Of a stretch of 64,000 nt of DNA, positions 8,502 through 17,059 are shown one piece after another. The notes beneath the pieces are model-generated. The model was not told where the DNA came from. It was given only the letters and a program-made list of their open reading frames with translations, and made no database searches. Origin of the DNA: a bacterium HR15 (GTDB lineage Bacteria > Armatimonadota > Fimbriimonadia > Fimbriimonadales > GBS-DC); the NCBI GenBank assembly GCA_002898555.1, contig BEHR01000001.1, forward strand, positions 1 to 64,000, written 5' to 3'. The position numbers were made by a program, and so were the translations under genes. Position 1 is the first letter of the stretch; every line of letters begins with the position of its first letter.

Positions 8502-9092
8502 ATGTCCAAACGACACGAGGAGGAAACAACGCCCAATATCGACGCGATGTTCAAAGATGCAGAGCATCGCATGAAGCAAGCCATTGAACACCTGCGCCAG
8601 GATTTGGCAGGCTATCGCACAGGACGCGCAAACCCTGCGCTGGTGGAGCGGTTGCTGGTGGACTACTATGGCACGCCCACGCAGCTGCAACAGTTAGCAA
8701 GCATCACGGTGCCTGAGCCGCGCCAGTTGCTCATCCAGCCGTGGGACCCCTCCACCGTGTCCGCGATAGAGAAAGCCATCCAGAAGTCTGATCTCGGCGT
8801 GAACCCGGTCAGCGATGGGCGCACGCTGCGCATCACCCTGCCCCCACTGACGGAGGAGCGACGACGTGAACTCATCAAGCAGGTGCATAAGCGTGTGGAG
8901 GAGGGGCGCGTCGCCGTGCGGAATATCCGACGCGACCTGCTGGAACATCTGCGACGCCTGCAAAAAGAGAAACATCTCTCAGAGGACGAACTCAAACGCC
9001 ACGAACAGCAGGTGGAAAAACTCACCCATAGATACATCGAGGAGGCAGACCGCCTGCAAGCCGCGAAGGAAGCCGAACTGATGGAAGTGTGA
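8502..9092 (+). CDS. frr: Ribosome recycling factor
   Basis: 196 residues with the RRF hallmarks: YRTGRANPALVERLLVDYYG, LLIQPWDPSTVSAIEKAI, DGRTLRITLPPLTEERRREL and a C-terminal helix of the three-helix bundle. RRF and EF-G split post-termination ribosomes. Start at 8502 follows a GGAGGGAGAG ribosome site. Sits between pyrH and uppS, a common gene order, and is probably co-transcribed with both. Confidence 0.98.
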   Translation: MSKRHEEETTPNIDAMFKDAEHRMKQAIEHLRQDLAGYRTGRANPALVERLLVDYYGTPTQLQQLASITVPEPRQLLIQPWDPSTVSAIEKAIQKSDLGVNPVSDGRTLRITLPPLTEERRRELIKQVHKRVEEGRVAVRNIRRDLLEHLRRLQKEKHLSEDELKRHEQQVEKLTHRYIEEADRLQAAKEAELMEV

Positions 9093-9109
9093 GCCAGCAA
9101 GGCGATGGA

Positions 9110-9133
9110 GGGGCAAACACACAGGTTTGCCCC
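9110..9133. repeat. Hairpin between frr and uppS
   Basis: GGGGCAAAC-6 nt-GTTTGCCCC, 9-bp perfect arms, no T-tract. It resembles the element at 7644 and may be a dispersed repeat or a processing site in the frr-uppS transcript. Confidence 0.5.
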
Positions 9134-9164
9134 CACTCCATTGTCCCATACTGATAGGTCTGAC

Positions 9165-9950
9165 ATGTCAAACCTGTCCGAGCACAACCCGAACTGGCGT
9201 GCGCGAGCGGAATCGCTCGGCATCGATTTAAACCGGTTGCCGCGCCATATCGCGATGATTATGGACGGCAACGGACGCTGGGCGCAAGCGCGTGGATTGC
9301 CCCGCCTTATCGGGCACATCAACGGGCACCGCACCGTGCGTCGCATGGTCTATGGCTGTGCCGAGCTGGGCATCGAGGCGCTTTCGCTCTACACCTTCAG
9401 CACGGAGAACTGGCGACGCCCAGCGGAGGAGGTGCAGGGGCTGATGGCGATGCTCGCTCGGTCCACCCGTGAGGAGCTACCCATCATGGCACGCAACGGC
9501 GTGCGGATCCTCTTTAGCGGCAGGTTGCACGAGCTCAGCCCCGAACTTCAGTCCATCTTGCTGCGTGCGCAGGAGCTGACCGCCCGCAACCGGCGGATAA
9601 CACTCCATCTGGCGATCAACTACGGGGGACGCGCCGAGCTGGTCGATGCGGTACGCGCCATCGCCCGTAAGATCCAGCAGGGCAAACTGCAACCCGATGC
9701 GATTGATGAAGCCACGATTCAGGCACATCTCTATCAGCCCGACCTGCCCGACCCCGACCTGCTGATCCGTACGGCAGGCGAGCAGCGCGTGAGCAACTTC
9801 TTGCTGTGGCAAACCGCCTATACAGAACTCTATATCACGCCCGTTCTGTGGCCCGACTTCGACATGGAGCATCTGCTAACGGCGATTGCAGATTATCAGT
9901 CGCGCCAGCGCAAATTCGGCATGGTGCCCGAAGCCACGCCCGTTGGATGA
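9165..9950 (+). CDS. uppS: Isoprenyl transferase (undecaprenyl diphosphate synthase)
   Basis: 261 residues. Condenses isopentenyl diphosphate units to the cis-polyprenyl carrier for cell wall synthesis. Motifs: HIAMIMDGNGRWAQARG (catalytic Asp and structural Arg), GHINGHRTVRRM, LSLYTFSTENWRRP, LHLAINYGGRAELVDA and the C-terminal DLLIRTAGEQRVSNFLLWQ, all classical. The start at 9165 is the most convincing ATG before the conserved region; an upstream in-frame ATG at 9105 lies in the repeat hairpin. Last gene of the pyrH-frr-uppS set. Confidence 0.97.
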   Translation: MSNLSEHNPNWRARAESLGIDLNRLPRHIAMIMDGNGRWAQARGLPRLIGHINGHRTVRRMVYGCAELGIEALSLYTFSTENWRRPAEEVQGLMAMLARSTREELPIMARNGVRILFSGRLHELSPELQSILLRAQELTARNRRITLHLAINYGGRAELVDAVRAIARKIQQGKLQPDAIDEATIQAHLYQPDLPDPDLLIRTAGEQRVSNFLLWQTAYTELYITPVLWPDFDMEHLLTAIADYQSRQRKFGMVPEATPVG

Positions 9951-9986
9951 GCCACCCCGCAAAAATACCAGTTTTGCGCAGACCCC

Positions 9987-10015
9987 TTGCATTTCGCGTC
10001 GAGATGTGCTATAAT
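9987..10015 (+). promoter_or_regulatory. Strong promoter of the PEP-CTERM gene
   Basis: TTGCAT (9987-9992), 17-bp spacer, TATAAT (10010-10015), preceded by GAGATGTGC. The same GATGTG-n-TATAATAG context is found before other surface-protein genes in the window. Confidence 0.75.
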
Positions 10016-10065
10016 AGAGAAGAGGATCGCTCTGCCGCTGAATGTCTCTTATTTCGCCCTGTTTT

Positions 10066-10137
10066 ATCCCCCACGCTGGTGGGGGATTCGGCGAGAATTC
10101 GTATTCTCGCCCGTTGGGAACGAGTGATCTCGTTCCC
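10066..10137 (+). promoter_or_regulatory. Leader with three consecutive 9-bp hairpins
   Basis: Three perfect hairpins of identical geometry (9-bp stem, 4-nt loop, 22 nt each) follow one another: 10066-10087 (loop GCTG), 10090-10111 (loop TCGT) and 10116-10137 (loop TGAT), with gaps of 2 and 4 nt. Their stem sequences differ. They lie between the promoter and the ribosome site and would be transcribed. None has a T-tract. Confidence 0.8.
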
Positions 10138-10168
10138 GGCATACCCATAAGTAGGAGGAAATGAGGCG

Positions 10169-11101
10169 ATGAAGCAAGTGCTGAAATGGGGCTTTCTCAC
10201 GGGCATTGCCACTATGTGGAGTGTGGTTTTCGCACAGCCAACGATTGACGGCACGCGCGATGCCCTATACGGCAGCCCAATTGTCGTGCAAGACACGCAA
10301 ACGGGCTTTGGTGACAGCACCCTCGGACAGGTCGATTACGCTAACGGCTCCGAGTTGGACGCCGCCTACGCCTATGTGGATATGAACGCGCAGGTGCTCT
10401 ATCTATTCCTCGCGGGCAACCTGGAGTCGAACTTCAACAAGTTGGAAATCTTCTTCGACACGGGCCCGGGTGGTCAGAACCGCCTGCGCGGGGATAACTC
10501 CGGCGTGGACTTTGGTGGGTTGAACCGCATGGGTGATGACGGTAGCGGCAACGGACTGACCTTCGATTCGGGTTTCGAAGCCGACTACTGGATCGGCGTC
10601 ACAGGTGGCGGTTCGCCCTATGCGCTCTACGCCAACTGGGCGCAACTATTGACCGGCGGCGGTGGTCCTGGCGATTATCTGGGTTCGACGGGAGCGGCCT
10701 CTAACGGCATCCTGACCGGTGGGAACGACCATGGCATCCGCGTCACCATCAACAACAGCAACACCGGGGGTGTTGAGGGCGGCAGTGGGCTGGCGTCAGG
10801 CAACGGCGCGCTGGTAACCACCGGCGTGGAGCTTGCCATTCCCTTCGCGGCGATCGGCATCACAGGCACTGGCATCATCAAGGTCAGCGCGTTCATCAAC
10901 GGTGTCGGACACGATTACCTTTCCAATCAGGTGCTGGGTGGTATTGGCGGAGGTGGCAATCTGGGTGAGCCACGCAATGTGAACTTCGGCAATATCCCTG
11001 GCAACCAGTTCTTCTATGTTGTGGTGCCCGAACCGGCGTCACTGCTGGCACTGGGCATAGGGTTAACCAGTCTGCTGGCTCTGCGTCGCCGGAAGGCATA
11101 A
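10169..11101 (+). CDS. PEP-CTERM sorting-signal secreted protein
   Basis: 310 residues. Signal peptide at 1-22 (LTGIATMWSVVFAQ), a glycine- and asparagine-rich beta domain, and a C-terminal tripartite PEP-CTERM anchor: VVPEPASLLALGIG, hydrophobic helix, then LALRRRKA. In known systems this tail is processed by an exosortase, linking the protein to the outer surface or biofilm matrix; no exosortase is visible here. The beta domain (FLAGNLESNFNKLEIFFD) resembles PEP-CTERM proteins annotated as hypothetical. AGGAGGAAA ribosome site, strong promoter, three-hairpin leader and a strong terminator indicate a monocistronic, well-expressed gene. Confidence 0.9.
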   Translation: MKQVLKWGFLTGIATMWSVVFAQPTIDGTRDALYGSPIVVQDTQTGFGDSTLGQVDYANGSELDAAYAYVDMNAQVLYLFLAGNLESNFNKLEIFFDTGPGGQNRLRGDNSGVDFGGLNRMGDDGSGNGLTFDSGFEADYWIGVTGGGSPYALYANWAQLLTGGGGPGDYLGSTGAASNGILTGGNDHGIRVTINNSNTGGVEGGSGLASGNGALVTTGVELAIPFAAIGITGTGIIKVSAFINGVGHDYLSNQVLGGIGGGGNLGEPRNVNFGNIPGNQFFYVVVPEPASLLALGIGLTSLLALRRRKA

Positions 11102-11126
11102 TTTCCTTCCTACCCCCACTCCCAGC

Positions 11127-11160
11127 GCATCCCCCTTTCTCGGTTGAGGAAGGGGGATGC
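11127..11160 (+). terminator. Intrinsic terminator after the PEP-CTERM gene
   Basis: 15-bp stem with one G-U pair, 4-nt loop GGTT, followed by CCTATTTTA. Confidence 0.85.
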
Positions 11161-11249
11161 CCTATTTTAGCGGGAATGGATTATCAGACACCTGCCCCCG
11201 CCGAGCAGGGAATCTCAGCTCAGTCGTGAATCTGCTAACGGAGGACGCC

Positions 11250-12230
11250 ATGGTGAAAGTCGGCATCGTTGGTTTGGGTACGATGGGGCGCCAGCATGCG
11301 GAGGCGTATCGCCAGATGCCCGATGTGCAGCTGAGCGTGGTGTATGACCGCCACATGGATCGGGCAGAAGCGTTCGCGCAGGAGTTCGGGGCGACCGTCG
11401 CGCACGACTTGAGCGAGTTCCTGAAGGGATGCGAGATTGTGGACATCTGCACGCCGACCTATCGGCATACCGAGTACGCGCTGGCTGCCATTCAAGCGGG
11501 CAAGGCGGTCGTGTGTGAGAAGCCACTGGCACGCACGCTGCAGGAGTGCGAGCAGATTGTTGAGGCGGTGCACCGACATAACGCGCTGTTGATGCCTGCC
11601 CATGTGCTGCGCTTCTTTCCAGAATATCGCACGGCACACCAGTTGGTGAAAGCAGGCGCTTTGGGCACGGTCGCAGCGGTCCGTATGCGACGCGGAGGCG
11701 ATTTCCCCCGCACCAAAAGCGATTGGTATGCCGATTTCGAAAAGAGCGGCGGCATTATTATGGACCTCATTATTCACGACCTTGACTGGGTGCGCTGGAC
11801 CTTAGGCGAGGTGGAGCGCGTCTATGCCAAGTCGCTCACCTTTCGCCATCTGGAGCATCTGGACTACACACTGGTGACGCTCCGCCTGCGTAGCGGCACG
11901 ATTGCGCATATCGAGGGAACTTGGTGCGACCCTGGTGGGTTTCGCGTCTCCTTCGAGATTTGCGGTGATGCGGGCATGCTGGAGTACGATTCACAGCAGA
12001 TGGTTGCGTTGCGGGTGGCGCGCCGAGCCGAGGCGGGTCAGGCAGGTGGCGTCGAAGTGCCCGAAAGCCCCGCTGTCGAAAACCCTTACTATCGGGAACT
12101 GCGCCACTTTATTGATTGCTATCGCGCGGGTCAGTCGCCTGAAATCACCGTCGAAGACGGAATGGAAGCCGTGCGCCTGACGCTCGCCGCCATCGAGTCG
12201 GCACGCACGGGCAAAGTGGTCAAATTCTAA
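11250..12230 (+). CDS. Gfo/Idh/MocA family oxidoreductase
   Basis: 326 residues. N-terminal Rossmann fold with VGIVGLGTMGRQHAEAY, then CTPTYRHTEYALAAIQAG and the family signature CEKPLARTL (catalytic Lys of the EKP motif). C-terminal domain with GGIIMDLIIHDLDWVRW (conserved H-x-x-D region). Such enzymes oxidise or reduce sugars and inositols with NAD(P); the substrate cannot be inferred. Start at 11250 follows GGAGG. Its stop overlaps the start region of a second family member, so the two are likely co-expressed. Confidence 0.92.
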   Translation: MVKVGIVGLGTMGRQHAEAYRQMPDVQLSVVYDRHMDRAEAFAQEFGATVAHDLSEFLKGCEIVDICTPTYRHTEYALAAIQAGKAVVCEKPLARTLQECEQIVEAVHRHNALLMPAHVLRFFPEYRTAHQLVKAGALGTVAAVRMRRGGDFPRTKSDWYADFEKSGGIIMDLIIHDLDWVRWTLGEVERVYAKSLTFRHLEHLDYTLVTLRLRSGTIAHIEGTWCDPGGFRVSFEICGDAGMLEYDSQQMVALRVARRAEAGQAGGVEVPESPAVENPYYRELRHFIDCYRAGQSPEITVEDGMEAVRLTLAAIESARTGKVVKF

Positions 12231-12247
12231 TGGAGGGTTCGCAAGGG

Positions 12248-13231
12248 ATGAAAGTCAAAGTGGGCATGATGAGCTTTGCGCATCTGCATGCCGATAGCTA
12301 CGCGCACTGTCTACTGAACAACCCGCGAGCGGAGTTCGTGGGGATTGCCGATCACGACCTGCGCCGCGCCCAACAGAAGGCAGAACAGCACGGCGTACAA
12401 GCGTTTGACAGTTATGAATCGCTGCTTGCATCGGATGTGCAGGCGGTCATTATCTGCTCGGAGAATGTGAAGCACGCTCCTTTGGCACAGATGGCAGCGG
12501 CAGCGGGCAAGCACATCCTATGCGAGAAGCCCCTGATGACGCGCCTGGAGGATGGGCAAGCGATGCTGACCGCTGCACGCGGCGCCGGGGTGCAGCTTTT
12601 TACCGCGTTTCCATGCCGATTCAGCCCCGCCTTTCAGCAACTGCGGGCAATGGTGCAGGCAGGTGAGATTGGTGAGCTCCTTGCAATGCGCGGCACCAAT
12701 CGTGGCGTAAATCCCGGCGGCTGGTTCAACGACCCAGAGCTGGCAGGTGGCGGTGCGATGATGGATCACACGGTGCATGTTGCAGATCTCATGCGCCTGC
12801 TCACGGGGCAGGAGATCGTCGAAGTGTATGCTGAAACAAACAACTTGATGTACCATGGTAACTTCGATGATGTGGCGATGCTGACTCTGACCTTTGAGCA
12901 GGGCATTTTCGCCACGCTCGATTCGAGCTGGTCGCGTCCCCGCACTTTCCCCACATGGGGTGATGTGACCCTCACAGTGTACGGCACGCGCGGCGTCATC
13001 GAGATGGACATGTTCGCCCAATATCTGCGCCACTATGACGATCGCGCAGGGCGCATTCGGCAGGTGTTCTGGGGCGATAATATCGACGCCCTCATGATCG
13101 ATGAGTTCCTGCGAGCCGTTGCGGGCGAGCCTGCCACCACCCTGGCAACGGGTGAGGACGGCTACAAAGCCGCTGCCGTTGCAATAGCGGGCTACGAATC
13201 GATACGCCGCGGCGAGCCAGTAAAAGTATAA
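12248..13231 (+). CDS. Gfo/Idh/MocA family oxidoreductase
   Basis: 327 residues, paralogous in fold to the preceding gene but clearly divergent. Contains MSFAHLHADSYAHCL at the N-terminus, CEKPLMTRLEDG (EKP motif) and GGGAMMDHTVHVADLMRLL. The first ATG (12230) overlaps the previous TAA; the internal ATG at 12248 is preferred because GGAGGG lies ahead of it and homology starts there. Probably acts with its partner in sugar or polyol conversion. Confidence 0.9.
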   Translation: MKVKVGMMSFAHLHADSYAHCLLNNPRAEFVGIADHDLRRAQQKAEQHGVQAFDSYESLLASDVQAVIICSENVKHAPLAQMAAAAGKHILCEKPLMTRLEDGQAMLTAARGAGVQLFTAFPCRFSPAFQQLRAMVQAGEIGELLAMRGTNRGVNPGGWFNDPELAGGGAMMDHTVHVADLMRLLTGQEIVEVYAETNNLMYHGNFDDVAMLTLTFEQGIFATLDSSWSRPRTFPTWGDVTLTVYGTRGVIEMDMFAQYLRHYDDRAGRIRQVFWGDNIDALMIDEFLRAVAGEPATTLATGEDGYKAAAVAIAGYESIRRGEPVKV

Positions 13232-13249
13232 CCATAGCGGTTATGCCTC

Positions 13250-14470
13250 TTACCTATCTATCTCACCCAGCACGATATCGATGCTGCCGATGAGGGCGAC
13301 CAGATCGGCAATCAGGCGTCCGACAGCCATCTTTTCCAGTGCCTGCAAGTTCATGAAGCTGGGCGCGCGGGTGTGCATTCGATAGGGACGGTTCGTGCCG
13401 TCGCTCACGAAGTAGAAGCCCAGCTCTCCCTTGGGCGATTCGATGGGCACATACGCCTCGCCTACAGGAGGACGGAAACCCTCTGTGTGAATCTTGAACC
13501 AGTGAATGAGCGATTCCATCGAGTTATCGATGGCTTCGCGTGGCGGCGGCACAATTTTAGGGTCGTCCACGCGATAGGGACCCTCGGGCAGCCCATCGAT
13601 GGCTTGCTGCAAGATTTTGATGCTCTCCCGCATCTCCGCCATGCGCACCAGATAGCGGTCATAGACATCTCCATGCGTCCCGACAGGAATATTGAACTCG
13701 AACTGGTCATAGCCGCTGTAAGGGTTCGATTTGCGAATGTCCCAGGCGAAGCCAGTGGCGCGGATGGTCGGTCCGCTGACACCCAGCGCGAAACACTCTT
13801 CGGTGGTAATTGTGCCGATGCCCATCGTGCGTTCGCGCCAGATGGGGTTTTCGGTCAAAATCCCCTCGATCTCGTCCAGTGCGCTGGGCAGCTCTTTAAG
13901 GAACTGGCGCAGGCGTACCTCGAAACCGGGCGGCATATCACCGCGTAGCCCGCCCGGACAGATCCAGCTCGGCATCATGCGCACGCCCGACATCATCTCA
14001 AACAGGTCCAGAATCTTCTCGCGTTCGCGAAAGGCGTAAAAGAAGATGGTCATCGCGCCCAGGTCCATCGCGTGCGTGCCAATCCAGACCAGATGGCTGG
14101 CAAGGCGCGAGAGTTCTGCCAGAATCACGCGCAGATACTGCCCGCGCGGCGGGATTTCGATGCCCAAAATCTTTTCGATGGAAAGCGAAAAGGCGAGATT
14201 ATTGTTATTTGCCGAGAGATAGTCCATGCGGTCGGTCATCGGCAACGCTTTGTAGTAGGTGAGATACTCCGCCTCTTTCTCCATCCCCGTATGCAGGTAG
14301 CCAATCACGCACTCCGCTTTGACGATGCGTTCGCCCTCCAGCTCGCACACCACGCGCAGCACCCCATGCGTGCTGGGATGCTGGGGACCCATGTTGATAA
14401 TCATCGTGCCCTCTTCGGTGCGTTCCACCGTAGTGGCAACTGCCTGCGACGGAATGAACGGCTGACGCAT
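13250..14470 (-). CDS. nuoD: NADH-quinone oxidoreductase subunit D
   Basis: 406 residues, the usual size for the 49-kDa subunit. Motifs: MIINMGPQHPSTHGVLR, GYLHTGMEKEAEYLTYYKALPM, WICPGGLRGDMPPGF, SGPTIRATGFAWDIR and the C-terminal LIGSIDIVLGEIDR. It forms part of the quinone-binding pocket of complex I. No other nuo gene lies beside it, so the complex I genes are dispersed or this is a split locus. The divergent neighbour begins ~100 bp away. Confidence 0.97.
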   Translation of the reverse strand: MRQPFIPSQAVATTVERTEEGTMIINMGPQHPSTHGVLRVVCELEGERIVKAECVIGYLHTGMEKEAEYLTYYKALPMTDRMDYLSANNNNLAFSLSIEKILGIEIPPRGQYLRVILAELSRLASHLVWIGTHAMDLGAMTIFFYAFREREKILDLFEMMSGVRMMPSWICPGGLRGDMPPGFEVRLRQFLKELPSALDEIEGILTENPIWRERTMGIGTITTEECFALGVSGPTIRATGFAWDIRKSNPYSGYDQFEFNIPVGTHGDVYDRYLVRMAEMRESIKILQQAIDGLPEGPYRVDDPKIVPPPREAIDNSMESLIHWFKIHTEGFRPPVGEAYVPIESPKGELGFYFVSDGTNRPYRMHTRAPSFMNLQALEKMAVGRLIADLVALIGSIDIVLGEIDR

Positions 14471-14535
14471 AACATTGGGATTATACCCGTGTCGGGCTAA
14501 GCACAGAAGCCTGCCAAGCAGGATTTTCGGGTGGT

Positions 14536-14556
14536 GCACCGTATCTGATACGGTGC
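14536..14556 (+). promoter_or_regulatory. 8-bp hairpin directly before the ribosome site
   Basis: GCACCGTA-5 nt-TACGGTGC abuts AGGAGG at 14557-14562. A possible operator or translation-control hairpin for the downstream gene. Confidence 0.45.
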
Positions 14557-14573
14557 AGGAGGTGTCAGATGCA

Positions 14574-15863
14574 ATGCAAAGCACTGCGCGATCGCTGATG
14601 GGCATACTGTTCAGCATCTGGGTGGCACTGTTCACATGGGCGGACAGTGTGGATGTCGTGCTGGGACCGTTTACTGCTCCTGGACAAGGGATGTTCAGCC
14701 GTGTGGACCTGTTTCCCATCCCGCTCACGCCACCCTACTGGATCACCGGTTTCAGCGTGGAGATGGTGGATGAGAACGGCAACCCGCTGGGCCATGATAG
14801 CGTTCATCTGCACCATACGCTGGTGGGCAACATGGCGCGTTCATCTCTGCCCGGCTCGCTCTGGGGTTCGTTCTACGAGATCTTTATGGGTGCAGGGCAT
14901 GAGCAGGTGCCTGTCCAGTTCCCAACAGGCTATGGCTACTATGTGGCGCCGGGTGATGGGTTGGCGTATCAGGTGGAAATCATGAGCATGACGGGCAGCG
15001 ATGTATCCGGGGTGTATATCGTCTATCATATCGACTACACACGGCAGCCTCAGCGTCATATCCGCCCCTTCTGGATGAGCGCAGTGTCCGGCTTCGAGTA
15101 TGATGTGCCTCCGGGCGGTAATCGGGGTGGAGGCGAGGATATTCGTGCACGCCAGTGGACGGTGCCAGTCAGCGGGCGCATTTTCGGCTTGCTGCCCCAT
15201 CTGCACTGGGGCGGGCAATGGATCGAGTTGCTGCGCTCCTCCGGTGAGGTAATCTGGCATGCCGATGCCTTCTATCACGAGGAGCATCTCCATCTGACAT
15301 ACTGGTCGGACCCTGAGGGCGTGCCCGTCCAGCAAGGAGAGCGACTGACCGTGCGCGCCGGCTACTATAACCCCGGACCCGACTGGCTGAACGATGTCAT
15401 GGCGCTCATGATTGCCATGCTCCATGCACCTATCACGCTGCGAGGCACAGTCAGCCTTGACCACTATACGGGCAGCCCGTCGCAGGTCATGGTGACGGTG
15501 CAAACCCTGACGCTCGGCACAGACACGGTGGTGGAACAGTGGAGCGGGACGCTGGATTCCAATGGTGTCTTCACCTTCCAGCCATTACGACCAGGCACCT
15601 ATGATGTGGCGATCAAGGGAAGCCATTTCCTGCGCAAGATTGTACGCGGTATCCAGCTCAGTGACGGTCAGACCACCCAGGTGCAAGTCCTTCTCATCAA
15701 CGGTGATGTGGATGGCAACAATCGCGTGGATGATGCTGATCTACTCGCGGTGCTGTTCGCCTTCGGGGAAGGTTCCTCTCCAGCGGATATTACGGGCGAT
15801 GGGCGCGTGGATGATGCTGATCTGCTCACGGTGCTGTTTCGTTTCGGGCAGGTGGGCGAATGA
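14574..15863 (+). CDS. Secreted His-rich domain protein with C-terminal dockerin-like module
   Basis: 429 residues. Signal peptide ([16 protein letters not shown]), then a domain with [11 protein letters not shown] and [15 protein letters not shown], His pairs reminiscent of SURNod19 or copper type II monooxygenase-like folds (tentative). A beta domain follows, then the paired calcium-loop module: [19 protein letters not shown] and [17 protein letters not shown]. Unlike other dockerin-tailed proteins here it ends RFGQVGE without the terminal Cys. A GTG at 14562 is an alternative start. The stop overlaps the aroC ATG. Confidence 0.75.
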   Translation: MQSTARSLMGILFSIWVALFTWADSVDVVLGPFTAPGQGMFSRVDLFPIPLTPPYWITGFSVEMVDENGNPLGHDSVHLHHTLVGNMARSSLPGSLWGSFYEIFMGAGHEQVPVQFPTGYGYYVAPGDGLAYQVEIMSMTGSDVSGVYIVYHIDYTRQPQRHIRPFWMSAVSGFEYDVPPGGNRGGGEDIRARQWTVPVSGRIFGLLPHLHWGGQWIELLRSSGEVIWHADAFYHEEHLHLTYWSDPEGVPVQQGERLTVRAGYYNPGPDWLNDVMALMIAMLHAPITLRGTVSLDHYTGSPSQVMVTVQTLTLGTDTVVEQWSGTLDSNGVFTFQPLRPGTYDVAIKGSHFLRKIVRGIQLSDGQTTQVQVLLINGDVDGNNRVDDADLLAVLFAFGEGSSPADITGDGRVDDADLLTVLFRFGQVGE

Positions 15864-16942
15864 ACAGCTTCGGGTGCCTGTTTCGCATCACCACCTGGGG
15901 CGAGTCGCACGGAGGCGCGGTCGGTGTGGTGGTAGATGGCTGCCCGCCGCGCATCCCCATCACGCCGGAGGAGATTCAGCAGGAGTTGGACCGTCGCCGT
16001 CCCGCCCAGAGCAAGCTGGTTTCCCAGCGGCGCGAGCGCGATCGGGTGTATATTCTGTCGGGCGTGTTTGAGGGGCAGACGCTCGGCACCCCCATCCTGA
16101 TGCTTGTCTGGAACGAGGATGCCCGTCCCGAAGCGTATGAGCCGTTCAAGCACCTCTATCGCCCTTCCCATGCAGACTACACCTATCAGGTGAAATACGG
16201 CATCCGCGATTGGCGCGGCGGTGGACGCAGCAGCGCACGGGAGACCGTTGGGCGTGTGGCAGCAGGGGCACTCGCCAAAAAGGTGCTACGCTCCCTGTGG
16301 CAGGTGGAAATCCTCGGCTGGGTCGAGCAGATCCATACCTTGCGTGCGGACATAGCCCCCGACACAGTGACCCAAGAGCAGGTGGAGAGCAATCCTGTCC
16401 GCTGCCCCGACCCTTCCGTCGCGGCGCAGATGATGGAGCGTATCGAACAGGTGCGCAAGCAGGGCGATTCGGTGGGTGGGGTGGTTCGCTGCATCGCGCG
16501 GAATGTGCCGCCCGGCTGGGGTAGCCCCGTGTTCGATAAGCTGGAAGCGGACCTCGCCAAAGCCATGCTGAGCATCCCCGCCACCAAAGGGTTCGAAATT
16601 GGTTCTGGCTTTCGCGGTGTGGCAATGCTTGGCAGTGAGCATAATGACTCGTTCTATACCGACGAACAAGGGCGCATCCGTACTCGCACCAACTTCTCTG
16701 GGGGGGTGCAGGGCGGTATCACCAACGGCGAGTTGATCGACATTCGTGTCGCCTTCAAGCCAACCGCCACCATTTTTCAAGACCAGCATACGGTCGACGA
16801 GTGGGGCGAGCCAGCGGTTTTGAAAGCGCGAGGTCGGCACGACCCCTGCGTGGTGCCGCGCGCTGTGCCCATCGTGGAGGCGATGATGGCGCTGGTGCTG
16901 GTCGATCATGCACTGCGCCATCGGGGACAATGTGGTGGATAA
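15860..16942 (+). CDS. aroC: Chorismate synthase
   Basis: 360 residues. Converts EPSP to chorismate with reduced FMN, the last shikimate pathway step. Signatures: [60 protein letters not shown] and [41 protein letters not shown] near the C-terminus. ATG 15860 overlaps the previous TGA in an ATGA, suggesting translational coupling with an unrelated secreted protein, an unusual pairing. Confidence 0.97.
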   Translation: MNSFGCLFRITTWGESHGGAVGVVVDGCPPRIPITPEEIQQELDRRRPAQSKLVSQRRERDRVYILSGVFEGQTLGTPILMLVWNEDARPEAYEPFKHLYRPSHADYTYQVKYGIRDWRGGGRSSARETVGRVAAGALAKKVLRSLWQVEILGWVEQIHTLRADIAPDTVTQEQVESNPVRCPDPSVAAQMMERIEQVRKQGDSVGGVVRCIARNVPPGWGSPVFDKLEADLAKAMLSIPATKGFEIGSGFRGVAMLGSEHNDSFYTDEQGRIRTRTNFSGGVQGGITNGELIDIRVAFKPTATIFQDQHTVDEWGEPAVLKARGRHDPCVVPRAVPIVEAMMALVLVDHALRHRGQCGG

Positions 16943-17011
16943 GAACGTGGCGCGCCCTCTTAAAAATGCCAGATTTTGCGCCTTCCTCTGCAGAAAGCCT
17001 CTTCACGCGCC

Positions 17012-17017
17012 TATAAT
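17012..17017 (+). promoter_or_regulatory. -10 box before the HD-GYP gene
   Basis: TATAAT 42 bp upstream of the ATG; no clear -35 at the 17-bp position. GGAGGG precedes the start. Confidence 0.4.
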
Positions 17018-17059
17018 CCCCATCGGCGCACGGAGGCGCAGGACGGAGGGTACTTCACC

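Noticed and set aside
9105-9164. Upstream in-frame start for uppS
   Set aside because: The extension is encoded by a dispersed hairpin repeat and lacks family conservation.
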